Below are positions 35,762 through 45,402 of a stretch of DNA of 64,000 nucleotides, piece after piece; positions within the stretch are counted from its first letter, which is position 1; each line of letters starts with the position of its first letter. Below the pieces are notes generated by a model. It was not told the DNA's origin, made no database searches, and worked only from the letters and a program-made list of their open reading frames with translations. The translations under genes were made by a program, and so were the position numbers. The stretch is taken from contig CANQFM010000002.1 of NCBI GenBank assembly GCA_947598825.1, positions 1 to 64,000 of the forward strand, given 5' to 3'. The DNA comes from an uncultured Eisenbergiella sp. (GTDB lineage: Bacteria; Bacillota; Clostridia; Lachnospirales; Lachnospiraceae).

Positions 35762-37318
35762 ATGCGCAGGTTATGGGAGAAGCTCAGGAAAGAACCGGAT
35801 AAATGGACGCTGTATCTGTGGCTGGCCGCCTTTGGCGCCAGTCTGGTTCCGCTTCTGTATCTGGCCCGCTATGCGGTGCCGGGCTGTGACGATTACACCT
35901 ATGGGATTGCCACCCACGGCGCGTGGATAGCGGACCATTCCCTTCTGTCGGTGCTCAAGGCGGCGTTTGCGACGACGGTGGAGTACTGGCATCGCTGGCA
36001 GGGAACGTATGCGTCCATTTTTCTCATGACCCTTTCGCCGGGGATCCTGGATGAGCGGTGGTATTTTTTGACGACCTTTCTTATGGTAGGGATGCTGTGC
36101 GTAAGCATCGGCGTCCTTTTGCGGGTCGTGTTAAAGGGGTATGTATGCGGCGCAGACGCTGCGGCAGGAGGGGTGCAGCCGGGGAAAGAGGCAAAGGATC
36201 AGTCCCGCCGGATCGCGCTGTGTACCCTGGTGCTTTTGTTTTTGGCCCTGCAGACGATGGTGGCGCCTTCAGACGGGCTGTACTGGTATAACGGCGCGCT
36301 CCATTATGTGTTCATGGAATCGGTGTTGTTTTTTCAGGCCGCCGTGCTGCTGCAATTTTGCCGCAGCCAGGGCAGGGGGCGGGCCGTCTGGTTCGGGCTT
36401 TCCGTCCTGCTGGCGGCGGTCCTGGGCGGCGCGAATCTGCTGACCGGGCTGCAGTCCTGCATCCTGACGGCTTTTCTGGCCGCGTATGTCCTGTGGAAAA
36501 AAAAAGGATCCAGGCGGTTTTTCCTCCTGCTTGTGCTGTGCGTCAATCTGGCCGGTTTTGCCTTAAACGTGCTGGCGCCCGGAAACGCGGTGCGGGAAAC
36601 CACGGCGGAAGGGATGGGCGCGTTTCGAGCCATCGTGCTTTCCTTTTACTGGGCGGCCGTTTTTGTGACGGAATGGATGACGCCCATCGTGCTGGCAGGG
36701 TTTCTTTTACTCCTTCCTGTGGTCTGGAAACTGGTATCGGGATCCGGGGCCAGGTTTTTCTGGCCGCCCGCTGCGCTGCTTGTAAGCTATTGCGTCTTTG
36801 CCGCGATGTTCACGCCCACGCTCTTTGCCACTTCTAGCGAGGGGCCGGACCGGTGCAAGAACGTCATGCGCATCGTACTGTATTTGCTGGTGTTTCTGAA
36901 TCTGGTCAACACCCTTGGCTGGCTGAAAAGCAATCGGGAGAAAGGCTTGCCTTGCCGGCTGCTGGACATGGCGCAGGAGGGTTACGCCGTATGGCTTCTG
37001 TGTGCCAGCCTTGCGGTAGGGCTGCTCTTTTTGCTGCCGGCGGATAAAAACCGCTATACCTCGATTTCCGCGCTGCGCTCCCTGGCCAATGGGGAGGCCG
37101 CCCGGTACTATGAGGAAAACGAGCGGCGGATAGCGCTTTATCGGGACCGGTCCATGCCGGACGTAACCATCGAACCGCTGACGGCCAGGCCGTATCTGCT
37201 CTTCAAAGAGGACGTGGGCAATGAAGGCAGCCCGGATTACTGGATCAACATTTCCATTGTCGATTATTATCAGAAAAACAGCGTGACCGTGACAGAGACA
37301 GTTCAGGCGGAGGAATGA
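35762..37318 (+). CDS. Polytopic membrane protein (DUF6056-like)
   Basis: The 518-residue protein has about ten hydrophobic spans. An extracytoplasmic loop after the first carries CDDYTYG, an acidic motif like those of GT-C glycosyltransferases. It resembles the DUF6056 family often found in Firmicutes polysaccharide loci; this is from motif memory. A transfer step on the outer face of the membrane is likely but unproven. It starts nine bases after the ABC gene, with AAAGGATCT before the ATG. Confidence 0.72.
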   Translation: MRRLWEKLRKEPDKWTLYLWLAAFGASLVPLLYLARYAVPGCDDYTYGIATHGAWIADHSLLSVLKAAFATTVEYWHRWQGTYASIFLMTLSPGILDERWYFLTTFLMVGMLCVSIGVLLRVVLKGYVCGADAAAGGVQPGKEAKDQSRRIALCTLVLLFLALQTMVAPSDGLYWYNGALHYVFMESVLFFQAAVLLQFCRSQGRGRAVWFGLSVLLAAVLGGANLLTGLQSCILTAFLAAYVLWKKKGSRRFFLLLVLCVNLAGFALNVLAPGNAVRETTAEGMGAFRAIVLSFYWAAVFVTEWMTPIVLAGFLLLLPVVWKLVSGSGARFFWPPAALLVSYCVFAAMFTPTLFATSSEGPDRCKNVMRIVLYLLVFLNLVNTLGWLKSNREKGLPCRLLDMAQEGYAVWLLCASLAVGLLFLLPADKNRYTSISALRSLANGEAARYYEENERRIALYRDRSMPDVTIEPLTARPYLLFKEDVGNEGSPDYWINISIVDYYQKNSVTVTETVQAEE

Positions 37319-37324
37319 GAAAAA

Positions 37325-38362
37325 ATGATCGGAACGAAGCTGTCGGAGGGGCAGGGCCTCGGCAACCAGCTCTTTTGCTATGTGACCTGCCGCTGTATCG
37401 CCAAAAGAAGAGGGCTGGATTTTTCTATCCTGGGCGGGGAGACGCTGGCCAATAATATCCACAGCCGATGCGGCCTGTATTTCATGGAGCTGGATCTTGG
37501 AAAAGAGGCTGCGGAAACGGATTTTACCCAGGTATACCGGGAAAAGGAGGACAGGCTCTTTCTGGGCGGTTCCCGGCACGATATGGAACACGGCTGTTAT
37601 GTCGCGGGCACGGATGAGAAATTGTTTGAGGTGCCGGACAATACGCTCATTCTGGGCAATCTGCAGGCGGAGGATTACTTTCTGGAATACCGGGACGAGA
37701 TCCGCAATTGGCTGCGGGTGAAGCCGGAGTACGACTGCTATGAGTATTGCCGGGACCATCTTTGCATCCTGCACCTGCGTTGCTCCGATTATCTGGATTT
37801 CCCGGAAATGTATCTGCGGAAAAAATACTGGAAAGACGGCATGAAGCAGATGAAGCGGATCGACCCGGAAATGGAATTTCTCATCGTGACCAACGATGTG
37901 AAGGAGGCGGGCCGGATCCTGCCGGGCATTCCCGCCTGCAATTTCGATCTGGCAAAGGACTATTCCATTTTGAAAAACGCCAGGTATCTGCTGCTTTCCA
38001 ATTCTTCCTTCCCCTATTTTCCGGCCCTGTGTTCGGAAACGGCGGAGTATATCCTGGCCCCGAAATATTGGGCCAGGCATAACGTTTCCGACGGTTACTG
38101 GGCTTCCGAGCAGAACATCTACGAGGGCTGGCATTATATGGACAGAAAGGGAAGGGTGTTTACGGCCCGGGAGTGCAGGGAGGAACTGGCCGCCTATAAG
38201 CGCCGGTCGCCCAATTACCGCCGCTTAAATCAGCCGCCTGCCGGTTTGCGCAGGCGCCTTTGGGCAGCCGAAAGCGCGCTTTTCTATCAGCGCCACCGTG
38301 TGCTGCGGTTGTACCGGGGGCTGCTGCGAAAGGTGCGGATCGCCGTCGGGGGAGGAAGTTAA
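37325..38362 (+). CDS. Divergent GT11-like glycosyltransferase, copy 2
   Basis: The 345-residue product opens with KLSEGQGLGNQLFCYV, a variant of the GT11 GGLGNQ motif. It has HLRCSDYLD in place of HIRRGDYLD and LLLSNSSFPYFPAL in place of the usual SFSWWGA. The fold assignment is fair, but loss of the second Arg in HxRRxDY suggests another donor. The C-terminal 60 residues are Arg-rich and may bind the membrane. It is two bases before the DUF5672 gene. Confidence 0.75.
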   Translation: MIGTKLSEGQGLGNQLFCYVTCRCIAKRRGLDFSILGGETLANNIHSRCGLYFMELDLGKEAAETDFTQVYREKEDRLFLGGSRHDMEHGCYVAGTDEKLFEVPDNTLILGNLQAEDYFLEYRDEIRNWLRVKPEYDCYEYCRDHLCILHLRCSDYLDFPEMYLRKKYWKDGMKQMKRIDPEMEFLIVTNDVKEAGRILPGIPACNFDLAKDYSILKNARYLLLSNSSFPYFPALCSETAEYILAPKYWARHNVSDGYWASEQNIYEGWHYMDRKGRVFTARECREELAAYKRRSPNYRRLNQPPAGLRRRLWAAESALFYQRHRVLRLYRGLLRKVRIAVGGGS

Positions 38363-38363
38363 G

Positions 38364-39104
38364 ATGGAATGGAAGGACGGAAAGCTGCAGCTTCCCAATG
38401 TGACGCTGCTGGCCGTGACCAGCGTCAGGATCCGGGAGACGATCAAGGCCATGCAGTACAGCATGAGGGGGATCGATTTCGGGGACTGCGTGCTGGTGAC
38501 CCATAAAAAGCCGTTGTTTTTGCCGAAAACGATCCGGTATGCCAGGACCGAAAAGCTGGATAATATCGATTGTTTCAATTATCAGATGCTCTATGAGATG
38601 GGGAAATATGTCCGCACGGATTTTGTGATGCTGGTACACTATGACGGTTTTGTGGTGCATCCAGAGATGTGGCGGGATGAATTTCTGGATTACGATTATA
38701 TCGGCGCGCCCTGGCCGGTGCCGGACGACGATTTTACCTATCGGGACAAAGACGGCAATCTCTGCCGGGTGGGAAACAGCGTAGGGATCCGCAGCAAAAG
38801 GCTGCTGGAGTTTCCCAAAAAGGCCCAGATCCCTTTTGAGGCGGATCACGGGTACTTTCATGAGGACGGTTTTTTATGCTGTAAGAACCGGCATCTGGTG
38901 GAGGCCGCGGGCATGCGGATCGCGCCGCTGGAGGTGGCGAAATATTTTTCCCATGAGACGATGATCCCGGAGATCGAAGGCATTACGCCCTTCGCGTTTC
39001 ATAAATGGGCAGGGACCAACGCCGGGTATCCGAAGTTCAAAGGGAAGCCTGCGCTCCTTCTGCGGATCGAGAAAAAACTGGCGCGGATGAAAAAGGGGAA
39101 TTAG
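38364..39104 (+). CDS. DUF5672-family putative glycosyltransferase
   Basis: This is a 246-residue protein. The stretch LVHYDGFVVHPEMW followed by FLDYDYIGAPW, and FAFHKWAG near the C-terminus, match my memory of DUF5672. Members sit in polysaccharide clusters and are thought to be sugar transferases. The HYDGF acidic motif is in the place of a metal-binding DxD. The ATG at 38364 has GGAGGAAG upstream; the open frame from 38298 is not used. It is separated by two bases from the GT17 gene. Confidence 0.75.
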   Translation: MEWKDGKLQLPNVTLLAVTSVRIRETIKAMQYSMRGIDFGDCVLVTHKKPLFLPKTIRYARTEKLDNIDCFNYQMLYEMGKYVRTDFVMLVHYDGFVVHPEMWRDEFLDYDYIGAPWPVPDDDFTYRDKDGNLCRVGNSVGIRSKRLLEFPKKAQIPFEADHGYFHEDGFLCCKNRHLVEAAGMRIAPLEVAKYFSHETMIPEIEGITPFAFHKWAGTNAGYPKFKGKPALLLRIEKKLARMKKGN

Positions 39105-39106
39105 CT

Positions 39107-39988
39107 ATGGTTTACGATTGCTTTCAGTTTTTCAACGAACTGGATATTCTGAAACTGCGGATGCACGTTTTAAACGACGTGGCGGACAGGTTTGTGATCA
39201 GCGAATCCACCGTCACCTTTTCCGGGGAGAAAAAGCCGCTGTATTTTCAGGAAAACCGGGAAATGTTCGCTCCCTTTGCGGATAAGATCATTCATAAGGT
39301 GGTGGACGATACGCCCATGGACGTCAGCGCATTTATGCGGGACAGCCATCAAAAGTGCGCGGTAGCCAGGGGGCTGGCGGGCGCCAGGCCGGAGGATATC
39401 GTCATTTTCTCCGATGTGGACGAGATCCCCAATCCCGAGGCGGTGAAGCGGGTGCTGGCCGATTTTGACGACAGCAAAATCTACGCGCTGGCCCAGCGGA
39501 ATTTCTACTGCTATCTGGATATGGAGGAAACCTCCGGGAACCTTTTGTCCATCACAGGGGAGTTTGAGGGGATCACGGGATCGGACAGAAAGTGGCTGGG
39601 CACCAAGATCTGCAGCTACAGGATGCTTTCTTCCTATACCACGGAGCAGCTTCGGGATAAGGCCCAGAAGCCGCTGATGGTGCGCGTGCCCGACGGGGGC
39701 TGGCATTTTTCCTATATGGGCGGCGGACGGGAGGAATCCGTGGAGGACCGGGTAAAGTACAAGATCAAAAGCGCGGCGCATCAGGAATACAACAATCGTT
39801 CGACCCTTTCCAGGGTAAAAAAGAATATCCGCAACCATCAGGATATCCTGGGACGGGAAAGCCGGTTTGAGATCGTGCCCATAGACGAGAGCTATCCGGT
39901 TTACCTACGGGAGCATCTGGAGGAATACCGGTATCTGATGTATCCCAAAAAAGTTCCCTTCTGGGATAAGCTGCTCGGGAAACAGTAA
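39107..39988 (+). CDS. Glycosyltransferase family 17-like protein
   Basis: This 293-residue protein starts MVYDCFQFFNELDILKLR and continues with ISESTVTFSGEKKPLYF, FSDVDEIPNPEAV and WHFSYMGG. These features are typical of GT17, the family of eukaryotic beta-1,4-N-acetylglucosaminyltransferase III and many bacterial relatives. The DVDE motif is a likely metal site. The ATG at 39107 follows AAGGGGAATT. Substrate unknown; GlcNAc transfer is possible by family. Confidence 0.83.
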   Translation: MVYDCFQFFNELDILKLRMHVLNDVADRFVISESTVTFSGEKKPLYFQENREMFAPFADKIIHKVVDDTPMDVSAFMRDSHQKCAVARGLAGARPEDIVIFSDVDEIPNPEAVKRVLADFDDSKIYALAQRNFYCYLDMEETSGNLLSITGEFEGITGSDRKWLGTKICSYRMLSSYTTEQLRDKAQKPLMVRVPDGGWHFSYMGGGREESVEDRVKYKIKSAAHQEYNNRSTLSRVKKNIRNHQDILGRESRFEIVPIDESYPVYLREHLEEYRYLMYPKKVPFWDKLLGKQ

Positions 39989-40012
39989 GACCGCCGGAGA
40001 AAGGGTGAGATC

Positions 40013-40984
40013 TTGCAGAGAGGAAAAAGCCGCCTTAAAGCGGCCAACGAAGAGATGCCAAAGGTTTCCATCTGTATACCAGCCTATCGGAATCCCGCCG
40101 GGATCGCCCGGCTGCTGGCCTCTGTAAAGGGGCAGACCTATACGGACTACGAGGTCGTCGTGACGGACGATTCGCCGGACGAAAGCGTCCGGGATGCTGC
40201 GCTTTTGGCGGGCGTCAAAAACCTGCGCTATTACAAGAATGAGACACGGCTGGGCGCGTCCGGCAACTGGAATGAGGCGGTGCGGCGTTCCTGCGGCGAT
40301 CTTATCAAGATGATGCACCATGACGACTGGTTTGCTGCGCCGGACAGTCTGGAACGGCTGGTAGGGTTATTGGAAGAAAATCCCTCTGCTGCGCTGGCTT
40401 TTTGCGGTACCTGGCAGGTGTCCCTTGCCGAAGAGGCCGCAGGACAGGATCCCTTTGAGAGCGCCGGACAAAAACCGTCGGCAGACCGTTTTTCCCGCTG
40501 TATCAGCCAGGAGCATCTGGATCTGTTAAAAAAGGACTGGCGCAACCTGTTTCTGGGCAATTATATCGGCGCTCCCAGCGCGGTCCTCTATCGGAAAAAC
40601 CGGCTGGAATACGCGAAGGAGCTGACCTGGCTGGTGGACGTGGAATACTATATGCGCCTGCTGCGGGAAAACTTTCATTTTTCCTGTACGACAGAGCCGC
40701 TGGTCTGTATCGGCGTAAGCGCCGGACAGTTGACCCGGAAGTGCGAGCAGGACGGGGATCTGAACCTGCGGGAGTACGGGTATCTTTTTCGGGAATTTGG
40801 CCTGCAGGGAACGCTGGCGTATGAGACAAAGCTGGCGGAGGTGGCGCTGGCTTATCATAAGACCTGGAAGGATGTCAGGCCTTACGGCGCTGTGAAGGAG
40901 ATCTATTGCAGGACGATGTGGAAAAAGCGGGCAAAGGATCTTCGCTTTTTGGCGGGAGTAGCAAAGAAAAAAGTGTTCGGGTAA
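40013..40984 (+). CDS. Glycosyltransferase family 2
   Basis: This is a 323-residue GT2 protein with VSICIPAYRNPAGIARLLASV, VVTDDSPDESV, ETRLGASGNWNEAV and the HHDDW acidic motif. TTG at 40013 is used because AAAGGGTG lies 6-7 bases upstream; the ATG at 40055 is closer to the conserved core but has no good binding site. It precedes the polymerase gene by 18 bases. Donor and acceptor unknown. Confidence 0.85.
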   Translation: MQRGKSRLKAANEEMPKVSICIPAYRNPAGIARLLASVKGQTYTDYEVVVTDDSPDESVRDAALLAGVKNLRYYKNETRLGASGNWNEAVRRSCGDLIKMMHHDDWFAAPDSLERLVGLLEENPSAALAFCGTWQVSLAEEAAGQDPFESAGQKPSADRFSRCISQEHLDLLKKDWRNLFLGNYIGAPSAVLYRKNRLEYAKELTWLVDVEYYMRLLRENFHFSCTTEPLVCIGVSAGQLTRKCEQDGDLNLREYGYLFREFGLQGTLAYETKLAEVALAYHKTWKDVRPYGAVKEIYCRTMWKKRAKDLRFLAGVAKKKVFG

Positions 40985-41002
40985 CGCCGCAGGGGGAAAA
41001 AG

Positions 41003-42217
41003 ATGGTTTTGGCCCAGGAGAGGGAAAACCGCATAGAGAAAGCCGGGACGGCCTGTTTTTATATCGGCCTTGCGCTGGAGGTTCTGATCGTGATCCTGGA
41101 CAAAAGCTCCTGGATCAACCCGCTGGAGGGGCAGATGTTCCGCGTGACCTTTTTGTTTTTTGCGCTGAAGGTATGTCTGACGAAGTATTCTGTCCGGGAA
41201 TGGGGGGCCATCCTTTTTGCCGGGCTGATCGCGGCGGTATGCTATCTGAGTTCCACCCGGGACGAGGCGGTGCGGGCCGTGGTTTTTGTCGTATCGATGA
41301 AGGGCATCGATCATAGAAAGGCCATGAAGCTGGTATTCTTTGGCACCATCGCCGGTATGCTGGCCCTGGCGGGTCTGGCCTTTGCCGGCGTGCTTGGGGA
41401 AGTGGTGGACGCCGGCGCAGGATACGGGTTTAAGGCCGGGCTTCCAAGGCTCTGCCTGGGTGTGGGCAATTCCAATGCCCTGGCCTGCATGATCTGGGCG
41501 CTGATGACGCTGGGGATCTATCTGTATCATGAGAGGATGCGCTGGCAGCATTTTGTCCTGCTGACAGTGTTGAGTATCGCGGTTTATCTGGCGACAGTGA
41601 CCAGGACGGCCCTTTTTGTCATGCTGGCCACGGTGGCCCTGGCGGCCCTGATGCGGTATGTGCCCTCGTTGCGGATGGCCAGAGGGGTGTATCTTACAGG
41701 GATCATGTCGTTATTGCTGAGCGTGCTTTTTTCCGTATACGCGGCGCACATTTCCAACTGGTATGAGTTCTTAGAGGACTGGCAGGTGAAGCTGGACCGG
41801 ATGCTGACGGGCCGGATCACCAGCATTTACGCCTTTGAAAACGGCGGCGGCGTTCTGCGCAACTGGAAGCTTTTCGGGGATCCCGATTATGTGGAATATT
41901 TTGATATGGGATATGTGCGCCTGTTTTTCTGGTATGGGATCCTGCCCGGCTGTTGTTGTATCCTTGCAGTCTGCCTGCTGATCTGGCAGTGCAGGAGGCA
42001 GAGGGATTATATGGGCTTTGTGCTGGTGATGTCCTTTGGGATTTATACCGTGATCGAGGCCCATGCGGTTTCCGTTTACCTGGCAAGGAACTATGTGCTT
42101 TTGCTGATGGGGGCATACTGGCCGTATTTTTTAATACGGAAAGAAAACGATGCGGCGGAGAGCTTTTGGTGGAAAGCGGCGGGATTGTTTCGGAACGGAA
42201 AAAAGGGAAATGGGTAA
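41003..42217 (+). CDS. Wzy/O-antigen-ligase-like polymerase, copy 1
   Basis: The 404-residue integral membrane protein has about ten spans and one longer outer loop (about 255-310, VKLDRMLTGRITSIYAFENG). Sequence identity in this class is low, but topology, length and position among glycosyltransferases fit a Wzy polymerase that joins repeat units outside the membrane. CAGGGGGAAAAAG precedes the ATG. Its last eight bases overlap the acyltransferase gene. Confidence 0.75.
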   Translation: MVLAQERENRIEKAGTACFYIGLALEVLIVILDKSSWINPLEGQMFRVTFLFFALKVCLTKYSVREWGAILFAGLIAAVCYLSSTRDEAVRAVVFVVSMKGIDHRKAMKLVFFGTIAGMLALAGLAFAGVLGEVVDAGAGYGFKAGLPRLCLGVGNSNALACMIWALMTLGIYLYHERMRWQHFVLLTVLSIAVYLATVTRTALFVMLATVALAALMRYVPSLRMARGVYLTGIMSLLLSVLFSVYAAHISNWYEFLEDWQVKLDRMLTGRITSIYAFENGGGVLRNWKLFGDPDYVEYFDMGYVRLFFWYGILPGCCCILAVCLLIWQCRRQRDYMGFVLVMSFGIYTVIEAHAVSVYLARNYVLLLMGAYWPYFLIRKENDAAESFWWKAAGLFRNGKKGNG

Positions 42218-43286
42218 CAGGACAAGTATCGCGTTTGAAAACAATAGTCTGGATCCGATCCGATTGTTTGCCGCACTGCAGATTGCGGTGACGCATTATC
42301 TGAATCTGGAATTTTTCTATCATCCGGCAAATGGATGGACGGATCGGCTGCTTTTGATGGGGAAACGGCTGCTCACCCTGTTTCCGGGCCTGGTCATTTT
42401 ATTCGGGATCAGCGGTTTTTTGATGGGGGCGTCCCTGGACAGGATTCGCCGGAGAAGCGTTTTTTTTCGCAGACGTTTTTTCCGGATTTATCCCGGCCTA
42501 TGGGGAAACATTGTTTTTACGGCTGCCCTGGTATGTATTTTATTCAGGCCGGATGCTTTACAGATCAGGGAGCTGATCGCCTGGATAGGGGTGCAGTTTA
42601 CGGGGGTGGCGTACACGCCGGATTTTCTGGCCGGGTTCGGGACCGGCAGCATAAACGGGACGCTGTGGACGATCATGGTGGAAATGCAGTTTTATCTGCT
42701 GCTCCTGCTTTTGTGGGATCGCTGCAGGAATCTGTCTGCGCGGGGATGGAAATTGCTTTTGGCCTTTTCGATCCTGGCAAACCTGGCCTGTTTTATGATG
42801 ACCGGGCAGGGAATACTGCCGGATTGGGCCAGCGCTGTGCTGGACAGGACGTTTCTGCCGTATCTGGTCTGGTTTGTAACGGGAATGTTTCTATACCATT
42901 TCCGGGAGAAAGCGCTGCCGCTTTTGCTTCGGTGCCTGCCTGTACTGACAGCGTGCTATTTGGTTTATAAGGGTATTTGGCAGCGCTTTGACCTGCCGGT
43001 GCCGGGGTATTATACGGACCTGGTCACGAGCCTGCTTCTGCCGTGCCTTTCCATTGGCTGGGCATATTGGTTTGGGCGGCACAGGTGGAAAAAGGATCTT
43101 TCTTACGGGATCTTTTTATACCATTGGCCGTTTATCAATCTGATCTTTTTCCTTGGGCTTTGGGAAAAGTGGAATCACGTCCTGCTGCTTTTGGGATACC
43201 TCTGCGCGTTTCTCCTGATGGCGCATGTGTCCTGGTATGGCGTGGAGAAGCGATTTGTGGAATTGGGAAAAAAGGAGACGGGATGA
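42210..43286 (+). CDS. Acyltransferase family 3 (OafA-like) membrane protein
   Basis: This 358-residue protein of ten or so spans adds O-acetyl or similar groups to glycans. N-terminal SLDPIRLFAALQIAVTHY holds the family Arg and His. RRRFFRIYPGLW and FLYHWPFINLI are other typical features. It starts at the ATG at 42210, inside the end of the polymerase gene. It is a second acyl-transfer system besides the ACP-MBOAT-SGNH set. Confidence 0.87.
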   Translation: MGNRTSIAFENNSLDPIRLFAALQIAVTHYLNLEFFYHPANGWTDRLLLMGKRLLTLFPGLVILFGISGFLMGASLDRIRRRSVFFRRRFFRIYPGLWGNIVFTAALVCILFRPDALQIRELIAWIGVQFTGVAYTPDFLAGFGTGSINGTLWTIMVEMQFYLLLLLLWDRCRNLSARGWKLLLAFSILANLACFMMTGQGILPDWASAVLDRTFLPYLVWFVTGMFLYHFREKALPLLLRCLPVLTACYLVYKGIWQRFDLPVPGYYTDLVTSLLLPCLSIGWAYWFGRHRWKKDLSYGIFLYHWPFINLIFFLGLWEKWNHVLLLLGYLCAFLLMAHVSWYGVEKRFVELGKKETG

Positions 43287-44362
43287 AGGTAGTCATGATC
43301 GGCGCGGACCGCAGCGTTATGGGCGGCGTTTCCACCGTGGTGAACAACCTGTATCGGGCCGGCCTGGATAAAAGGGTCGATCTTACTTATATCGGCACCG
43401 TAACGGATGGCCCGAAGCTCAAAAAGCTGTGGAAAGGGATGACGGCCCTGGTACGGTTTTGCTTCTGTATGCCGGGGACGGACCTGGTCCATGTGAATAT
43501 GGCGGCGGATGCAAGCTGCCGGAGGAAAATGCTCTTTATGCGCCTGGCGTACCTGTTTGGCAAAAAGGTTGTGATCCATGAGCATGGCGGTGATTTTCAG
43601 GGGTTTTACTTTCGGCGCTGCAGTCCGGGGCAGCAGCAAAAGATCCGCAGGGTGTTGGACCGGGCCGCGCTGTTTTTGGTTCTCTCCGAGGAGTGGAAAG
43701 CTTTTTTTGAAACCATACTGGATCATGTCAGGATAGAAGTGCTGGAAAATGCGGTTCCGGTGCCGGAGTCGGGAAAGACGGATTACAGCGGTCATCGGGT
43801 TCTGTTCCTGGGAAGATTGTGCCGGGAGAAGGGGATCGGGGAACTGTTGGAAGCGGCCCCCGGGGTGCGCGCCCGGATTCCGGATTTTGAACTGATCCTG
43901 GGCGGCTTTTGGGAAGCAGGGAACGGGGAACTTGAAAAAAAGGCCGAAGAACTTTCCGCGTATGTCCGCTGTCCCGGATGGGTGAAAGGCGAACAGAAGG
44001 AACGGCTGCTGAGAGAGTGCAGCGTTTTTGTGCTTCCCACCTGGTTTGAGGGGCAGCCGGTTTCTTTGCTGGAAACCATGGCTGCCGGCATGTGCGTCGC
44101 TGCCAGCGCTGTGGGAGGGATCCCGCAGATCCTTGGGACGCAGAGGGAAGCGGGGGAAGTTTTTTACGGCCCGGCAGAGACGGGATATTTGCTGAAGGAA
44201 AAAGACGGGCAGGCGTTGGCGGACGCCCTCGTCTGTCTGCTAAAGGATGCCGCCCTGCGGGAGAAGATGGGGCGCTGTGCGAGACAGCGGATCCGGGAAC
44301 GCTATGAGATCGGTTCCTATCTCGAACGCCTGTTAGCGCTTTATAAAGGAGTTCTAGTGTGA
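43283..44362 (+). CDS. Glycosyltransferase family 4
   Basis: This 359-residue GT-B retaining transferase has MGGVSTVVNNLYRAG at the N-terminus, VVIHEHGGDFQGF, VLFLGRLCREKGI, and the donor-binding E-x7-E in FEGQPVSLLETMAAG. ATG at 43283 overlaps the acyltransferase stop and has AAAGGAGACGGG upstream. A longer open frame to 43043 lies inside the previous gene and is not used. Confidence 0.9.
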   Translation: MKVVMIGADRSVMGGVSTVVNNLYRAGLDKRVDLTYIGTVTDGPKLKKLWKGMTALVRFCFCMPGTDLVHVNMAADASCRRKMLFMRLAYLFGKKVVIHEHGGDFQGFYFRRCSPGQQQKIRRVLDRAALFLVLSEEWKAFFETILDHVRIEVLENAVPVPESGKTDYSGHRVLFLGRLCREKGIGELLEAAPGVRARIPDFELILGGFWEAGNGELEKKAEELSAYVRCPGWVKGEQKERLLRECSVFVLPTWFEGQPVSLLETMAAGMCVAASAVGGIPQILGTQREAGEVFYGPAETGYLLKEKDGQALADALVCLLKDAALREKMGRCARQRIRERYEIGSYLERLLALYKGVLV

Positions 44363-45375
44363 AAAAAGTGAGCGTGATCGTAACGGTATATCGGACCCAG
44401 CAGTGGCTGGACCGTTGCGTGGACAGCATAGTAAAGCAAAGCTATCGCGATTTGGAGATCGTGCTGGTGGACGACGGCTCTCCGGACGAGTGTCCTGCGC
44501 TCTGCGACGCCTGGGCGGGCAGGGATGCCCGGGTCCGGGTGCTGCATAAAAAAAACGGCGGCCTGATGGCGGCCTGGATGGACGGCGTTGGCATAAGCAG
44601 CGGCGCGTATCTTTGTTTTGTGGACAGCGACGACTGGATCGATCCCTGTATGATAGAGGAGATGGTGGCTGCAGCCTCCGGTAGCGGCAGGGAGATCATC
44701 TGCGGCAACTATGTCCAGGAGGAAAAAAACAGGAGTTTTTGCGTGATCCAGCCGATGGCGCCCGGCGTCTACGGGAAAGAGGAGCTTAGAGGGCAGCTCT
44801 TTGGAAAGCTGTTGGGACAGGAGCGGCGTCCCGTTACCCTTTCGCGCTGCATGAAGCTGTTCTCCCGGGAACTGATCGAGGAAAATATGCGTTTCTGCGA
44901 TCCGAGGATCGTCATGGGGGAGGATGTGAATATCTCGCTGCCGGCCATATTGAGCGCCGAGAGGATCGTCCTTCTGCCCGAAGCCTGCCATTATCATTAT
45001 CTGTTCCTGCGGGATTCCATGGCGCACCGTTACGATCCGAAGCTCATGGAGAATATCGACGCCCTGTGCAGGGCTGCGGAAAAGATCCTGCGGGAAAAGG
45101 AGGCGCCGGATTGGGAAGCGCAGGCCGGGCGGGAGCGGATCTGGCTGACATTTCTTGCGATGAAGAATGAAGTGCGCGGCAAACGTCCGGGCTGGCGGGA
45201 ACGGCTGGCCGGGATCTGTAAGGACGCCCGTGTGAGAGAGGCGGTTGAAACGTATCCCCTGTCCATTGAAGCCATGGAGAACCGGATCCTGTATTTTACG
45301 CTGAAACATCCGAACCGGATCCTGTTTGTATGGCTTTTTGCCCTGTTTTGGGTTTATGATAAAAGACGGCGGTGA
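44359..45375 (+). CDS. Glycosyltransferase family 2
   Basis: This is a 338-residue GT2 protein with VSVIVTVYRTQQWLDRCVDSI, VLVDDGSPDECPALCDAWA and the SDDW motif. GTG at 44359 overlaps the previous stop (GTGA) and AAAGGAG lies 6 bases upstream. It resembles the GT2 genes at 31995 and 45403, in line with family expansion inside the locus. Confidence 0.9.
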   Translation: MKKVSVIVTVYRTQQWLDRCVDSIVKQSYRDLEIVLVDDGSPDECPALCDAWAGRDARVRVLHKKNGGLMAAWMDGVGISSGAYLCFVDSDDWIDPCMIEEMVAAASGSGREIICGNYVQEEKNRSFCVIQPMAPGVYGKEELRGQLFGKLLGQERRPVTLSRCMKLFSRELIEENMRFCDPRIVMGEDVNISLPAILSAERIVLLPEACHYHYLFLRDSMAHRYDPKLMENIDALCRAAEKILREKEAPDWEAQAGRERIWLTFLAMKNEVRGKRPGWRERLAGICKDARVREAVETYPLSIEAMENRILYFTLKHPNRILFVWLFALFWVYDKRRR

Positions 45376-45402
45376 GGATTGCGAAGAGAAAGGAGGATTG
45401 GC

